Source of the DNA: JBCCLJ01 sp039026915
GTDB taxonomy: Bacteria; Acidobacteriota; Thermoanaerobaculia; Multivoradales; Multivoraceae
Assembly: GCA_039026915.1 (NCBI GenBank)
Contig: JBCCLJ010000058.1
Coordinates: 1-32,907 of the forward strand
Length of the DNA: 32,907 bases
Reading direction: 5' to 3'
In this document: positions 8,734-17,050 of the stretch, piece by piece
Layout of the letters: each line of letters opens with the position of its first letter
How positions within the stretch are numbered: the first letter of the stretch is position 1
Notes under the pieces: generated by a model
What the model was told of the DNA's origin: nothing
The model's input: the letters and a program-made list of their open reading frames with translations, nothing else
Database searches by the model: none
Translations under genes and position numbers: made by a program

Positions 8734-9618
8734 ATGCGTTTGATTCTCCTTCGTTTCCCCTTGCTTGCCCTGGTGTCCGTGCTCGGTTGGAGTGCGGATG
8801 CGGCCGCGCAGTCGCCAATGATTACCGTGCAGGACGTGCCGTGCCTCCTCGTCCTCGAGAACGGCGTGATCGAGGCGAACGTGCAGAATAACGTGCCTGA
8901 AACCACGGCGCGTCTGTACTTCCGGCGCCTGCACGAGGCGGTCGAGGACTTCTACTGGGTCGAGATGCGCCCGCGCGGAGATGGCCGTTACTGGGGTGTT
9001 CTTCCCAAGGCGGAGGACGAGGTCCTCGAGCGCAGAGAAGTCCGTGAGCTCGAAGAAGAAGTTCGCGAGCGCTGGGCAAACTGGTGGCGCGAGAAAGAGC
9101 GTCTCGACAACCGCAACCCGAACCTCGAGCTCGATCAGGCGCTGATCGACGAGCGCGCCTCGATCGGACGCAGAGCCCGTCGCGACTGGATGGCCGACTT
9201 CGACGACGCCCGCCTCGAGGAGTGGTTGGACGGTCTCGAGTACGAGCCGGCCGAGTACTTCGCGGCTCTCCACGATGCCTTCGGCAATGAGATCTCCCGC
9301 AGTCCGGTCCGGGTGACCCGCGTCACCGATCGCTGCGACACCAACCTTTCCGCCGCCGAGGCCGGCCTGGCCGAGAACTTGACCATTGGCGAAACGGCTC
9401 CCTGGCAAGAGGGAGAAGAGGTTTTCCACTGGATGTGCGACGGTGTCGTCTCCCGGGTCGACGCCTCGGGCGTCTTTCGCGGCGACTCGATCTGCCGTGC
9501 CTGCCTCGTCGCCTGGTGGCAGAAAGAGACCTTCCTGACGCCGCTCGTGGCGGGTGCCGGGACCAACGGGGTCATCGCCCTCGAGCCGGAAGAGCCCGCC
9601 TCTCCGGTCAGGCCCTGA
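8734..9618 (+). CDS. Secreted protein of unknown function
   Basis: 294 residues. Residues 1-26 form a clear signal peptide ending Ala-Ala-Ala-Gln. The mature part opens with a beta-rich segment (about 45-92) containing RLYFRR, FYWVEM and Gly-Arg-Tyr-Trp-Gly-Val-Leu-Pro. This resembles the Ig-like modules of the type 'tyrosine-rich strand, x-M, G-x-Y, x-x-P' common in bacterial envelope proteins. A strongly charged, Arg/Glu/Trp-rich helix follows (about 94-180). The C-terminal third has five cysteines in total in the protein (37, 201, 235, 254, 257), the last two as CxxC, which could form disulfides or bind metal. No Shine-Dalgarno sequence precedes the ATG; the upstream stretch is C-rich. It stands alone between the HerA-like gene and the convergent gene ending at 9655. 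I do not recognise a named family. Confidence 0.7.
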   Translation: MRLILLRFPLLALVSVLGWSADAAAQSPMITVQDVPCLLVLENGVIEANVQNNVPETTARLYFRRLHEAVEDFYWVEMRPRGDGRYWGVLPKAEDEVLERREVRELEEEVRERWANWWREKERLDNRNPNLELDQALIDERASIGRRARRDWMADFDDARLEEWLDGLEYEPAEYFAALHDAFGNEISRSPVRVTRVTDRCDTNLSAAEAGLAENLTIGETAPWQEGEEVFHWMCDGVVSRVDASGVFRGDSICRACLVAWWQKETFLTPLVAGAGTNGVIALEPEEPASPVRP

Positions 9619-9654
9619 GTTGGCCGAGAAGCCTGCGCCGAGCTCCGTAGCGGT

Positions 9655-10587
9655 CTAGCGAACGGCGCTTTGCAGTCGGATCTGGACCTGCCCGACCGGA
9701 GGTATCCGTCCGCTGATCTGTAGCGGCAGCCGCGTTTCGGCGTCGACGAAGAGCTCGATCGCCCCTTCGAGCCCCAGCAGCTGCATCTTGCCTTCCGAGC
9801 CGTCCGGCCGCGGAAGAGGCTCCAGTTTGTAGAGGACGGCGAGGCGGCGGCCCTCGACCGTGCGCGGACCCTGATCGCCCTGCCGGTCCTCGAACCGCGT
9901 TCGCAGCTCGACCGTGTCCTGCCGCGTGATGCGGACGCGATGGAGCTCGTTGTCCGAGAACGTGTGGACGACTCTCGGCTCGTCGAGCCAGGAGTCGGGC
10001 GTCGAAGTGACGAGGAGGAAGAGGGCCGAGGGCTCGATGACGACGTTCTGGGTCATCGCGGGGACTCGTTCATCCCAACGGTTCTTCCAGCGCTCAGGCT
10101 CCTGTTCCTTCGGCTGATCGTCCGTCGGAGTGATCCGTCGCGCCAGGACCTCGTTCGGAGCGAAGCGGTAGATCTTCTTGCGTCGTCTCTTGCCCGTCTC
10201 GAGCTGAATGCGCTGAAGCGCTCGGGCTTCGGAGCTCAAGAGCCAGACCTGACTCAGAGAGTCTCGACCGAGGAAGCCAGAGCGCACGTCGAGGCGCAGC
10301 GTTTCCTCGGCGGGCTCGAAGGCGCCCTCGAAGGGAACCATGACTGCCTGCGCCTCGTCCTGAGGGACCGTAGAGACCTCGAGACTGGCCGTCGCGGTCA
10401 GCATCAGCTTCTTGGCCTTGAAGTCGAGCTTCGAGAACGGAATCTGCTCGAAGTTCGGAATCTCCGACGCGGCCACGCTCGAATAGACGAGTAGGCAGGC
10501 GAGCTGCAGCCCGCGGCGGGAAACCATCCCCATACGCCGCCGAAAGCTCGGACGGGACAGCGGCAAAGATTGGAAATCAGCTTTCAT
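9655..10587 (-). CDS. Exported protein of unknown function (possible lipoprotein-carrier-like or DUF3108-like fold)
   Basis: The open frame extends to 10680, but the ATG at 10587 gives a sensible product of 310 residues; an ATG at 10533 is an alternative that would put SRRGLQLACLLVYSSVAAS, with a twin arginine, close to the N-terminus. Signal cleavage is likely near Ala-Ala-Ser. The mature protein is beta-rich with repeated short strands, a basic stretch (Gly-Lys-Arg-Arg-Arg-Lys-Lys) and a C-terminal pattern of 'Glu-Leu-Phe-Val-Asp ... Leu-Pro-Leu-Gln-Ile-Ser-Gly-Arg-Ile-Pro-Pro-Val-Gly'. Such a pattern is seen in periplasmic barrel-like proteins such as DUF3108. That assignment is a guess. 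It is divergent from the GbsR-type regulator gene and could be controlled by it, since the regulator's palindrome lies in their shared upstream region. Confidence 0.7.
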   Translation of the reverse strand: MKADFQSLPLSRPSFRRRMGMVSRRGLQLACLLVYSSVAASEIPNFEQIPFSKLDFKAKKLMLTATASLEVSTVPQDEAQAVMVPFEGAFEPAEETLRLDVRSGFLGRDSLSQVWLLSSEARALQRIQLETGKRRRKKIYRFAPNEVLARRITPTDDQPKEQEPERWKNRWDERVPAMTQNVVIEPSALFLLVTSTPDSWLDEPRVVHTFSDNELHRVRITRQDTVELRTRFEDRQGDQGPRTVEGRRLAVLYKLEPLPRPDGSEGKMQLLGLEGAIELFVDAETRLPLQISGRIPPVGQVQIRLQSAVR

Positions 10588-10675
10588 GCAGTGTTTCCGA
10601 ACGCCGGCAGATTGGCGTCCAAAGCAGCGCAAGTGTAGTCCAGCCCGAGGTCGATCGAGAGACTCATGCAGAACT

Positions 10676-10691
10676 TTCAAAAATTATTGAA
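10676..10691. promoter_or_regulatory. Palindromic operator candidate upstream of the GbsR-type regulator
   Basis: TTCAAAAATTATTGAA pairs with its own reverse complement at 7 of 8 positions. It lies in a locally AT-rich stretch within otherwise GC-rich DNA and overlaps the -35 element of the downstream promoter. A MarR-superfamily dimer would be expected to bind such a 16-bp site; autoregulation is inferred from position. Confidence 0.5.
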
Positions 10692-10715
10692 AATAGAGAA
10701 GAGAGCCTCTAGGAT
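10687..10715 (+). promoter_or_regulatory. Sigma-70-type promoter of the GbsR-type regulator
   Basis: TTGAAA (10687-10692), a 17-nt spacer, and TAGGAT (10710-10715). Only 6 nt separate the -10 from the ATG at 10722, so transcription would start at or next to the start codon. The same AGGA could instead act as a Shine-Dalgarno sequence if a promoter further upstream is used. Confidence 0.5.
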
Positions 10716-10721
10716 AGCCAC

Positions 10722-11309
10722 ATGGACGCCGTTGCGGTTCGCGAATCGTTCGTACAGCTCTGGGGATCCCTCGGCACTTTCTGGGGAGTTTCTCCGACGA
10801 CGGCCCGTGTCTTTGGCTGGCTGTTTTCCCGCGCCGAGCCGGCGGACGCGGAGGAGATCATGGAAGGACTCGATCTCAGCCGCGGTGCCGTCAGCATGGC
10901 TTGCAAAGAGCTGCGCGACTGGGGTCTCGTGTCCCAAGAGCGTGCCGGCGGATCGAGGCGCATCCTGTACGTCCCGGAGACCGACCTCGAGAAAGTCATC
11001 CGCCACGTCATTCAGATCCGCAAGCAGCGCGAGTGGGACCCGATTCTCGAGAGCCTGCACGACTGGATCCCCGAGCTGGAGAAGGACCCGACGGACGACG
11101 CCGCGGTCTTCGCTCAGCGACTGCGGGCCATGGAGGAGCTCGTTGCGATGGCGGACACCATCGTCGAGCGCCTCTTGAAAGGTGGTACCGTGACCAATCT
11201 CGGATTGAAGCTCCTCGTTTCGGCGAGTAAGAACGCGAACGCCCCCTCGGTGGTGGAACCCACCTCGGCGGTGGACTCCCAGAGAACGGCGGAGCGCGAC
11301 GGTGTGTGA
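10722..11309 (+). CDS. GbsR/MarR-family transcriptional regulator
   Basis: 195 residues. The N-terminal half is a winged helix-turn-helix of the GbsR type: a 'Trp-Gly-Val-Ser-Pro-Thr-Thr-Ala-Arg-Val-Phe-Gly-Trp-Leu-Phe' opening helix, then GLDLSRGAVSMACKELRDWG as recognition region, then a wing with Gly-Gly-Ser-Arg-Arg-Ile-Leu-Tyr. The C-terminal half is a helical dimerisation region (about 85-165) with a poorly ordered tail. GbsR proteins were described as choline-responsive repressors of glycine-betaine synthesis genes, but relatives are found beside many operons, including quinone and membrane-lipid genes. Here it lies 71 nt before the polyprenyl synthase gene, in the same direction, so it may control the menaquinone cluster. 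The palindrome at 10676-10691 suggests autoregulation. Ligand unknown. Confidence 0.85.
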   Translation: MDAVAVRESFVQLWGSLGTFWGVSPTTARVFGWLFSRAEPADAEEIMEGLDLSRGAVSMACKELRDWGLVSQERAGGSRRILYVPETDLEKVIRHVIQIRKQREWDPILESLHDWIPELEKDPTDDAAVFAQRLRAMEELVAMADTIVERLLKGGTVTNLGLKLLVSASKNANAPSVVEPTSAVDSQRTAERDGV

Positions 11310-11380
11310 CGCACGAAGCCTGAAGGCCAGGGTCGCCCGACCCGAAGCCCGAGAGCTGCGGACGATAAGTGAGACCTGGA

Positions 11381-12433
11381 ATGCTGAGTGATGTAGCAAA
11401 GACCATCGAGATGCCCGAAGTCATGGGGCGTCTGCGGGACCTCTGCGAGGAGCGGGGACTCGGCGAGCTGGCTCGTAATCTCGAGGACCTGGGGCGCTGG
11501 ATCGCCGACGATCTGGTGAACGTGGAGCGCGAGCTTCAAGAGATCGAGCCTCATCCCACGTCCCTCGTCGAGAAAGCGGGAACTCATCTGCTCGGTGTCG
11601 GCGGCAAGCGACTCCGTCCGCTGTGCGTCGTGCTCGCATCACGGGTCGGATCGGGCGCTTCTCGCAGCGTGCTCGACCTGGCGATCGCCGTCGAGCTCGT
11701 TCACAACGCCACTCTTCTGCATGACGACGTCATCGATGTTGCCGATCAGCGCCGAGGCCGTTCCGCGGCCCGCGTCGAGTTCGGCAACGCCGCATCGATC
11801 TACGCGGGAGACTGGCTTCTCGTCGAGGCGCTGCGGCGGGTCGAAGCAGCAGGCGTGCCGGGGGCCATGAGCTCGCTGCTCGAGACGATCGCCCAGATGA
11901 TCGACGCAGAGTCGCTGCAGCTCGAGAACCGCGGCCGGATCCACACGAACCGCGACCTCTACTTCGAGATCGCCGAGGGCAAGTCCGCCACGCTCTTCCA
12001 GTGGGCGATGCTGGCCGGCGCCCTGGCCGGGGGGCTCGGCGTTGCCGAGGCGGCCGCGCTTCAGGAGTACGGCCGCAAGCTCGGCATCGCCTTTCAGGTG
12101 ATCGACGATCTCATCGACGTCGCTGGCGACCCTGCCGAGACGGGCAAAGCTCTGTTCACCGACCTCGGTGAAGGCAAGATGACCTTTCCGCTGATCGTTG
12201 CACTCGAGCGTGAGCCATCGCTGGGCGCTGCGCTCGAGGCCGCGGCCCAGGGTCACGGCGATCCTCAGGAAATCGTCGCGGCGGTGCAGCGGACCGGCGC
12301 CGCGAACTACAGCCGCGAGCTCGCCGAAGAGCTCGTCGAGCAGGCGGTCGTTGCGCTCGAAGCTCTGCCACAGAGCCCGACGCGCTCCGCACTCACCATG
12401 CTGGCCCGATCGACGATCTACCGGAGTCACTAG
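11381..12433 (+). CDS. Long-chain polyprenyl diphosphate synthase
   Basis: The ATG at 11381 is preferred; a GTG at 11369 in the same frame adds four residues. The 350-residue protein makes an all-trans polyprenyl diphosphate by adding isopentenyl diphosphate units. The family motifs are intact: GGKRLRP 75-80 region for IPP binding, the first Asp-rich motif LLHDDVID (Asp115, Asp116, Asp119), GDWLL, and the second Asp-rich motif QVIDDLIDVAGD (Asp242, Asp243, Asp246). The residue five positions before the first motif is Ala110, a small side chain that fits a long-chain product (for example hepta- to nonaprenyl). An N-terminal extension of about 60 residues is normal for this class. It sits directly before ubiE/menG and the men genes, so it most likely supplies the side chain for MenA. 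An ispB/hepT-type role is inferred. Confidence 0.9.
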   Translation: MLSDVAKTIEMPEVMGRLRDLCEERGLGELARNLEDLGRWIADDLVNVERELQEIEPHPTSLVEKAGTHLLGVGGKRLRPLCVVLASRVGSGASRSVLDLAIAVELVHNATLLHDDVIDVADQRRGRSAARVEFGNAASIYAGDWLLVEALRRVEAAGVPGAMSSLLETIAQMIDAESLQLENRGRIHTNRDLYFEIAEGKSATLFQWAMLAGALAGGLGVAEAAALQEYGRKLGIAFQVIDDLIDVAGDPAETGKALFTDLGEGKMTFPLIVALEREPSLGAALEAAAQGHGDPQEIVAAVQRTGAANYSRELAEELVEQAVVALEALPQSPTRSALTMLARSTIYRSH

Positions 12434-12434
12434 G

Positions 12435-13157
12435 GTGGACGACACGCTGCAGACGGCCAGTCCGAACGCCGACGGATCGGGAGCGATGTTCGATCGCATC
12501 GCTGCCCGCTACGACCGCCTGAATCGCATTCTCTCGTTGGGGATGGATCGCGGCTGGAGGCGCGCCGCAGTGCGCGCGCTCGAGCTGAAGCCCGACATGC
12601 GAATTCTCGACCTGGCCACCGGGACGGGCGATCTCGCCTTCGAGATCGCCGCTGCCCAAGATCGTACGACCGTCGTCGGCGTCGATCCCTCACCGAACAT
12701 GCTCGAGGTCGCGGGAGAGAAACTCGGAGATCGCGACCGTCGTGTGAGCTTCGAGATCGGGGACGCCCAGGATCTGCGGCACGAGACGAACAGCTTCGAC
12801 GGCTCGACGATCGCCTTTGGCATCCGCAATGTGCCCGACCGCCTCGCGGGGCTGCGCGAGATGGCTCGAGTCACCCGGCCCGGCGGCCGGGTCGTCGTGC
12901 TCGAGCTCAGCGAGCCGGGGGGCGGCCCGATCTCCGCCTTCGCCAGGCTGTACGTTCATCAGGTCGTGCCGAGAATCGGTGCCTTTCTCTCGGGAGCCCG
13001 CGAGTACCGCTACCTGCAGGAGTCGATCGAGGCATTTCCCCCCGCGGCAAAGTTCGTCGAGATGATGGAGAGCGTCGGTCTCCGCGACGTCGAAGTGCGC
13101 TCGCTCGCCTTTGGCGCCTGCCACCTGTACGTCGGCCGGTCCGAGGAGGAGGTCTGA
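12435..13157 (+). CDS. ubiE: Demethylmenaquinone methyltransferase (UbiE/MenG)
   Basis: The GTG start at 12435 follows the polyprenyl synthase stop by one base, giving 240 residues; the open frame continues upstream only inside the previous gene. The protein transfers a methyl group from S-adenosylmethionine to demethylmenaquinone in the last step of menaquinone synthesis. It has the UbiE N-terminus MFDRIAARYDRLNRILSLGMD, SAM motif I LDLATGTGD (58-66), the acidic VDPSPNML loop (83-90), and the family-specific AFGIRNVPDR stretch (127-136) followed by Gly-Gly-Arg-Val-Val-Val-Leu-Glu. Length is typical. No AUG is available near the gene boundary apart from 12486, which would remove the first 17 residues. 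Tight spacing to its neighbours indicates co-transcription. Confidence 0.93.
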   Translation: MDDTLQTASPNADGSGAMFDRIAARYDRLNRILSLGMDRGWRRAAVRALELKPDMRILDLATGTGDLAFEIAAAQDRTTVVGVDPSPNMLEVAGEKLGDRDRRVSFEIGDAQDLRHETNSFDGSTIAFGIRNVPDRLAGLREMARVTRPGGRVVVLELSEPGGGPISAFARLYVHQVVPRIGAFLSGAREYRYLQESIEAFPPAAKFVEMMESVGLRDVEVRSLAFGACHLYVGRSEEEV

Positions 13158-13159
13158 GC

Positions 13160-14551
13160 ATGGACGCCTCCCTGACGGCCCCGACGCTGCGCACGCCCAC
13201 CCTCCTGGAGCGGGCCTGCGACGTGCAGTCCGACGTGTTGCGCCTCTGCCTGCCCCTGAATCGACGCCCGCTCGAGCTGCTGCGAGCGCGGAAAGATCTC
13301 TCCGTCGTCTGGCGCAGTGCCGAGCTCGAATGCGTCGGCTTCGGTGAGACGTACGCCATCGAGGCATCGGGCGAGGAGCGCTACGAGCGCTTGGAGTCCA
13401 AGGCGGAGAATCTCTTTCGCCATCTTCAGACGATCCATGCGGATGGCGTCGACGCGGGGCGTCCGCGACTCTTCGGCGGCCTCTCGTTTGCGCCCGGTAC
13501 GGCGTCGAAGGACGCCTGGGCCGCCTTCGGAGACTGCCGTTTCGTGCTTCCAAGGCTCCTGCTGATCGCGCGTGCCGACGGTCGAAGCTGGATCGAGCTC
13601 AACCTGGGCGCGAGCGGGCGGGACGCGTCGTCGATCGCTCGAGCCCTGGCCGGGGCGGAGGCTCTGGCTTCGACGGATCCCAGGCTCTCGCGTCTTCCGG
13701 AAGGTGAGGGAGGACCCAGCGCGGACCTCACAGCGGAGCCCGAAGACCTGCAAGAGTGGACTCGCCGAATCGAGGAGATCCGCCACGCGATCGCCGACGG
13801 CCGCGCCGAGAAGATCGTGGCCGCACGCGAGGTCCTGGCCCATCCTCGTCGCGTCGACGTGCCGTCTCTGCTCGCTGGGCTCAGTGAAGACATGCCGGCC
13901 TGCCTTCTCTTCGGCTTCGTCTGCGGCGACGCCACTTTCCTCGGTGCCTCACCGGAGCGCCTGATCGCTCGTCAGGGCACGCGCATTCGCACTCACGCGT
14001 TGGCGGGCAGCATCCGCCCCGGAACCAGCGGTCAGGGCGTTCAGGCCGCGACCCTCTTCGATTCGGCAAAGGACCGCTCTGAGCATCGCTTCGTCGTCGA
14101 CCATCTGGTCGAGCGCTTGCGACCTTGGTGCCGTGAGCTGAGCTGGCCCGAAGAACCGCAGGTCCAAGAGCTGCGCAACGTGCTGCACCTCGACTCGCCG
14201 ATCGTCGGCGAGCTCGCCAGCCCACGCCATGTCCTCTCTCTCGTCGCCGCACTCCACCCGACGCCCGCCGTGGGCGGAGTACCGGCAGAGCTTGCCCAGC
14301 GGTGGATCACCGAGCGTGAGCCGGCTCCCCGCGGTTGGTACAGCGGACCCGTCGGCTGGTTCGACGATGCTGGAGACGGCGACTTCTCGGTCGCGATTCG
14401 TTCCGGGCTCGTCAGTGAGGGCGAAGTCCGCCTCTACTCGGGCGCCGGCATCGTCGCCGACTCGGAGCCGGTCTCCGAGCACGACGAGACCGAGCTCAAG
14501 CTGACGCCGCTTCGTTCGCTGTTGGCCCGGAGCGAGCCGGCGGTCGATTGA
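13160..14551 (+). CDS. menF: Isochorismate synthase MenF
   Basis: The ATG at 13160 has a strong GAGGAGG just upstream (inside the end of ubiE) and lies 2 nt after the ubiE stop. The 463-residue protein converts chorismate to isochorismate, the entry step of menaquinone synthesis. The C-terminal chorismate-binding domain is complete: EKIVAARE with catalytic Lys218, GASPERL, the LAGSIRPG segment (281-288), LHLDSPIVGEL, ALHPTPAVGG, and the metal site region SGAGIVADSEPVSEHDETELK. Small differences from the canonical 'WxET' ending (His-Asp-Glu-Thr here) are conservative. Salicylate or anthranilate synthases share the fold, but the menD neighbour makes MenF the clear choice. Confidence 0.93.
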   Translation: MDASLTAPTLRTPTLLERACDVQSDVLRLCLPLNRRPLELLRARKDLSVVWRSAELECVGFGETYAIEASGEERYERLESKAENLFRHLQTIHADGVDAGRPRLFGGLSFAPGTASKDAWAAFGDCRFVLPRLLLIARADGRSWIELNLGASGRDASSIARALAGAEALASTDPRLSRLPEGEGGPSADLTAEPEDLQEWTRRIEEIRHAIADGRAEKIVAAREVLAHPRRVDVPSLLAGLSEDMPACLLFGFVCGDATFLGASPERLIARQGTRIRTHALAGSIRPGTSGQGVQAATLFDSAKDRSEHRFVVDHLVERLRPWCRELSWPEEPQVQELRNVLHLDSPIVGELASPRHVLSLVAALHPTPAVGGVPAELAQRWITEREPAPRGWYSGPVGWFDDAGDGDFSVAIRSGLVSEGEVRLYSGAGIVADSEPVSEHDETELKLTPLRSLLARSEPAVD

Positions 14552-14570
14552 CGGCCCGCTCTGAGGAACC

Positions 14571-16319
14571 TTGACTGCCCCTCGTGATCTCCTGACCTCG
14601 TGGTCCGAGGCGCTGGCCGAAGAGATCGTGGCCGCCGGTGTGCGGCACGCCGTGGTGAGCCCAGGCTCGCGATCGACCCCCTTCGTTGCATCCGCCCTTG
14701 CCGCGGGTCTTCAGTGCGACAGTGTGATCGACGAGCGCGCGGCGGGCTTCTTTGCACTCGGTCTGGTGCGGGCTACGCGTCGCCCGGTCCTCTTGCTCTG
14801 CACCTCCGGGACCGCTCCTGCGCACTACCTGCCGGCCGTCCTCGAGGCTGCGCAGTCTGAGCTGCCCCTTCTGGTGCTGTCCGCGGATCGGCCGCTCGAG
14901 TTGATGGACTGCGACGCGCCTCAGACGATTCAGCAGATGAATCTCTTCGGCGAGCACGTGCGCGGGTTCTTCGAGCTCGGCGAGCCGGTCGAGGGCGCGT
15001 CGGCGGTCGAGGCGATGAGCCGTCGAGTCGCACTGGCCGTTCATCGCAGTCGTTGGCCCTTGCCGGGGCCCGTGCATCTCAACGCACGCGCCAAGAAGCC
15101 GCTCGAACCTCAGGAGGTGACGACGCAGACGCGCCGCGCTCGGGGTCGCGTCCGCTACGGTACGCCAACCGCCGCTCCGGATCCGGAGCAGGTTCGGGAG
15201 CTCGCCCGTCTGCTGCGGAGAGCCGAGAGGCCTCTCGTCACGGCAGGCTCCGGCCTCTCGGTGCGCGCCGCCGGAGCCGTCGCCTCACTCGTCCAGACAG
15301 TGAACGCGGTGCTGGCGGCCGAAGCCGCGAGCGGTGCCAGGACGCTCGACCTGGGCGCGAGCCTCTCTCACTTCCCGCTGATCCTCGAATCGCCTCGGGC
15401 CGACTCCGAGCTGGCTCCCGACCTCGTCGTACAGCTGGGACGCGCTCCGATCGCGCGGCGCTGGCCGGAGCGCCTCGCGAGTTGGTGCGAGGCGGGGGCA
15501 CGGCACGTCGTGCTCACGTCGTCCGTTCCCAGCGACGTCGCGCACACGGCGAGCGAGGTCGTCGTTGGTGACGTCGTGCTGACGATGGCCGAGCTCGAGG
15601 CCGAAGCGGCGACGGAGGACGGCGAGGTGCGCAGCGAGTGGCGGGAGGCGTGGGCGAGCGCCGACGAGAGAGTTCGTCGGTTGACGGAGACCGAGCACCG
15701 CGCCGAGCCTGGTTCGGAAGCCGCCCTGGCACGAAGGTTGGTCGACGCTCTGGGGGCCTACGACGCCTCCGTTCTGTCTCTCTCGAACAGCCTTCCCGTG
15801 CGACTCGTCGATCATCAGGCGGGCCTTTTGCCGGCCGGCATGCGGGTCCTCTCTCAGCGCGGCGTCAGTGGCATCGACGGTCTGATCGCTGGGCTCGCCG
15901 GCTTCGTCGCCGGCGCTCCGCCGCTTCCGACCGCGCTCCTGCTGGGCGACGTCGCACTGCTGCACGATCTGGGCAGCCTGTCCTTGCTCAGCGGTATCGA
16001 CGATCGTCCTGTGGTCGTCGCGGTCCTCAACAATCAGGGCGGCAGGATCTTCGAACAGCTACCGATCGCCAAGGTCACCTCCGAAGAGGAGCTGGCCTTC
16101 TGGACGACCCCGCACCAGGTTTCGTTTCGTTCCGCGGCGGCCCATGCCGGTCTCGACTACGTCGTGGTCGAGGCCGGAGAAGCGGCCGGCGAGGCCTTCG
16201 AGCTCGCGCTGGGCAAGCCGGGCGTCAGCCTGGTGGAGCTCCGAGTGCCGCCCCAAGGGGCGGCGGCGCAGCAGGCCCGACTGGTGGGGGAGATTGCCGC
16301 GCTCGAGGGCCTGAGTTGA
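14571..16319 (+). CDS. menD: 2-succinyl-5-enolpyruvyl-6-hydroxy-3-cyclohexene-1-carboxylate synthase MenD
   Basis: The start is TTG at 14571 with GAGGA a few bases upstream, 19 nt after menF; 582 residues. MenD is a thiamine-diphosphate enzyme joining isochorismate and 2-oxoglutarate with release of CO2. The translation starts with the family pattern 'Glu-Glu-Ile-Val-Ala-Ala-Gly-Val-Arg-His' then SPGSRSTPF (30-38), the cofactor-activating Glu55 in IDERAAGFFALG, and CTSGTAPAHYLPAVLEA. Near the C-terminus come GDVALLHD (459-466) and VLNNQGGRIFEQLP (Asn487, Asn488), the ThDP-Mg binding motif. Length matches the family. The end overlaps the menH start by 4 bases (TTGA). Confidence 0.94.
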   Translation: MTAPRDLLTSWSEALAEEIVAAGVRHAVVSPGSRSTPFVASALAAGLQCDSVIDERAAGFFALGLVRATRRPVLLLCTSGTAPAHYLPAVLEAAQSELPLLVLSADRPLELMDCDAPQTIQQMNLFGEHVRGFFELGEPVEGASAVEAMSRRVALAVHRSRWPLPGPVHLNARAKKPLEPQEVTTQTRRARGRVRYGTPTAAPDPEQVRELARLLRRAERPLVTAGSGLSVRAAGAVASLVQTVNAVLAAEAASGARTLDLGASLSHFPLILESPRADSELAPDLVVQLGRAPIARRWPERLASWCEAGARHVVLTSSVPSDVAHTASEVVVGDVVLTMAELEAEAATEDGEVRSEWREAWASADERVRRLTETEHRAEPGSEAALARRLVDALGAYDASVLSLSNSLPVRLVDHQAGLLPAGMRVLSQRGVSGIDGLIAGLAGFVAGAPPLPTALLLGDVALLHDLGSLSLLSGIDDRPVVVAVLNNQGGRIFEQLPIAKVTSEEELAFWTTPHQVSFRSAAAHAGLDYVVVEAGEAAGEAFELALGKPGVSLVELRVPPQGAAAQQARLVGEIAALEGLS

Positions 16320-17050
16320 ATCGCTGGCTGATGCTGCACGGCTTTGCCGGTGGCTCGGAAACTTGGGACGAGGTACGACGCCTTGCAGGGCTCGGTGCAG
16401 CGCTCGCTCCGCGCCTGGCGGGCCACGAGCTCGACGGAGAACCGCCGGCACTCGGGAACAGCTTCGACGCCGAGGTGCAGCGCTTGGCCGGCCTTTGCGA
16501 GGCGCCCGTTTCCGTGTGCGGATACTCCCTGGGCGGACGCCTCGCTCTCGGGCTTGCGAGCTCGCACCCGGAGCTCGTCGAGCGCCTCGTCCTCATCGGC
16601 GCGAACCCGGGCCTCCGGTCGACAGAGGCACGGGAAGAGCGTGGTCAGGCGGACGAGCGTTGGGCTCGTACGCTGGAGGAGGAAGGCACGGACGAGTTCT
16701 ACAAGCGCTGGCTCGAACAACCACTCTTCGCTTCGCAGCGACGATTCGAAGCGGGGCGGCTGGCGACGCAGGACGCGCTACGGACCCGCCTCACGGCCCG
16801 AGGTCTGAGCCGCGCGATGCGGCAGATGAGCCTGGCAGCCATGCCGTCGTTCTGGGAGCAGCTCGAGGCGTTGGACTTCCGTGTCGACCTCGTCGTCGGC
16901 GGCGAAGACGCCAAGTTCGGTCAGCTGGCGCGCGCCATGGCGGAGCACCTGCCGCAGGCTTTCCTGCACGTCGTCGACGGGGTCGGTCACAACGTCGTTC
17001 TCGAAGCGCCGGAGGCGGTCGCCGGAATCCTCACTGGGGACGTGCGGTGA
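16316..17050 (+). CDS. menH: 2-succinyl-6-hydroxy-2,4-cyclohexadiene-1-carboxylate synthase MenH
   Basis: A TTG at 16316 overlaps the menD stop (TTGA) and gives 244 residues; the open frame extends far upstream only because menD has no stop there. It is an alpha/beta-hydrolase with the N-terminal LMLHGFAGGSETWDEV, nucleophile Ser71 in CGYSLGG, Asp198 in GGEDAKF, and His225 in GVGHNVV, the complete triad. MenH removes pyruvate from the MenD product to form SHCHC. Position between menD and menA supports this over a generic hydrolase call. The oxyanion Gly-Phe pair and Arg-rich lid (Ala-Arg-Gly-Leu-Ser-Arg) are present. Confidence 0.9.
   Translation: MNRWLMLHGFAGGSETWDEVRRLAGLGAALAPRLAGHELDGEPPALGNSFDAEVQRLAGLCEAPVSVCGYSLGGRLALGLASSHPELVERLVLIGANPGLRSTEAREERGQADERWARTLEEEGTDEFYKRWLEQPLFASQRRFEAGRLATQDALRTRLTARGLSRAMRQMSLAAMPSFWEQLEALDFRVDLVVGGEDAKFGQLARAMAEHLPQAFLHVVDGVGHNVVLEAPEAVAGILTGDVR

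Noticed and set aside
16363..17046. Long upstream extension of the menA frame
   Set aside because: This part overlaps menH entirely and is Arg/Gly/Pro-rich; the MenA family start fits the GTG at 17047.
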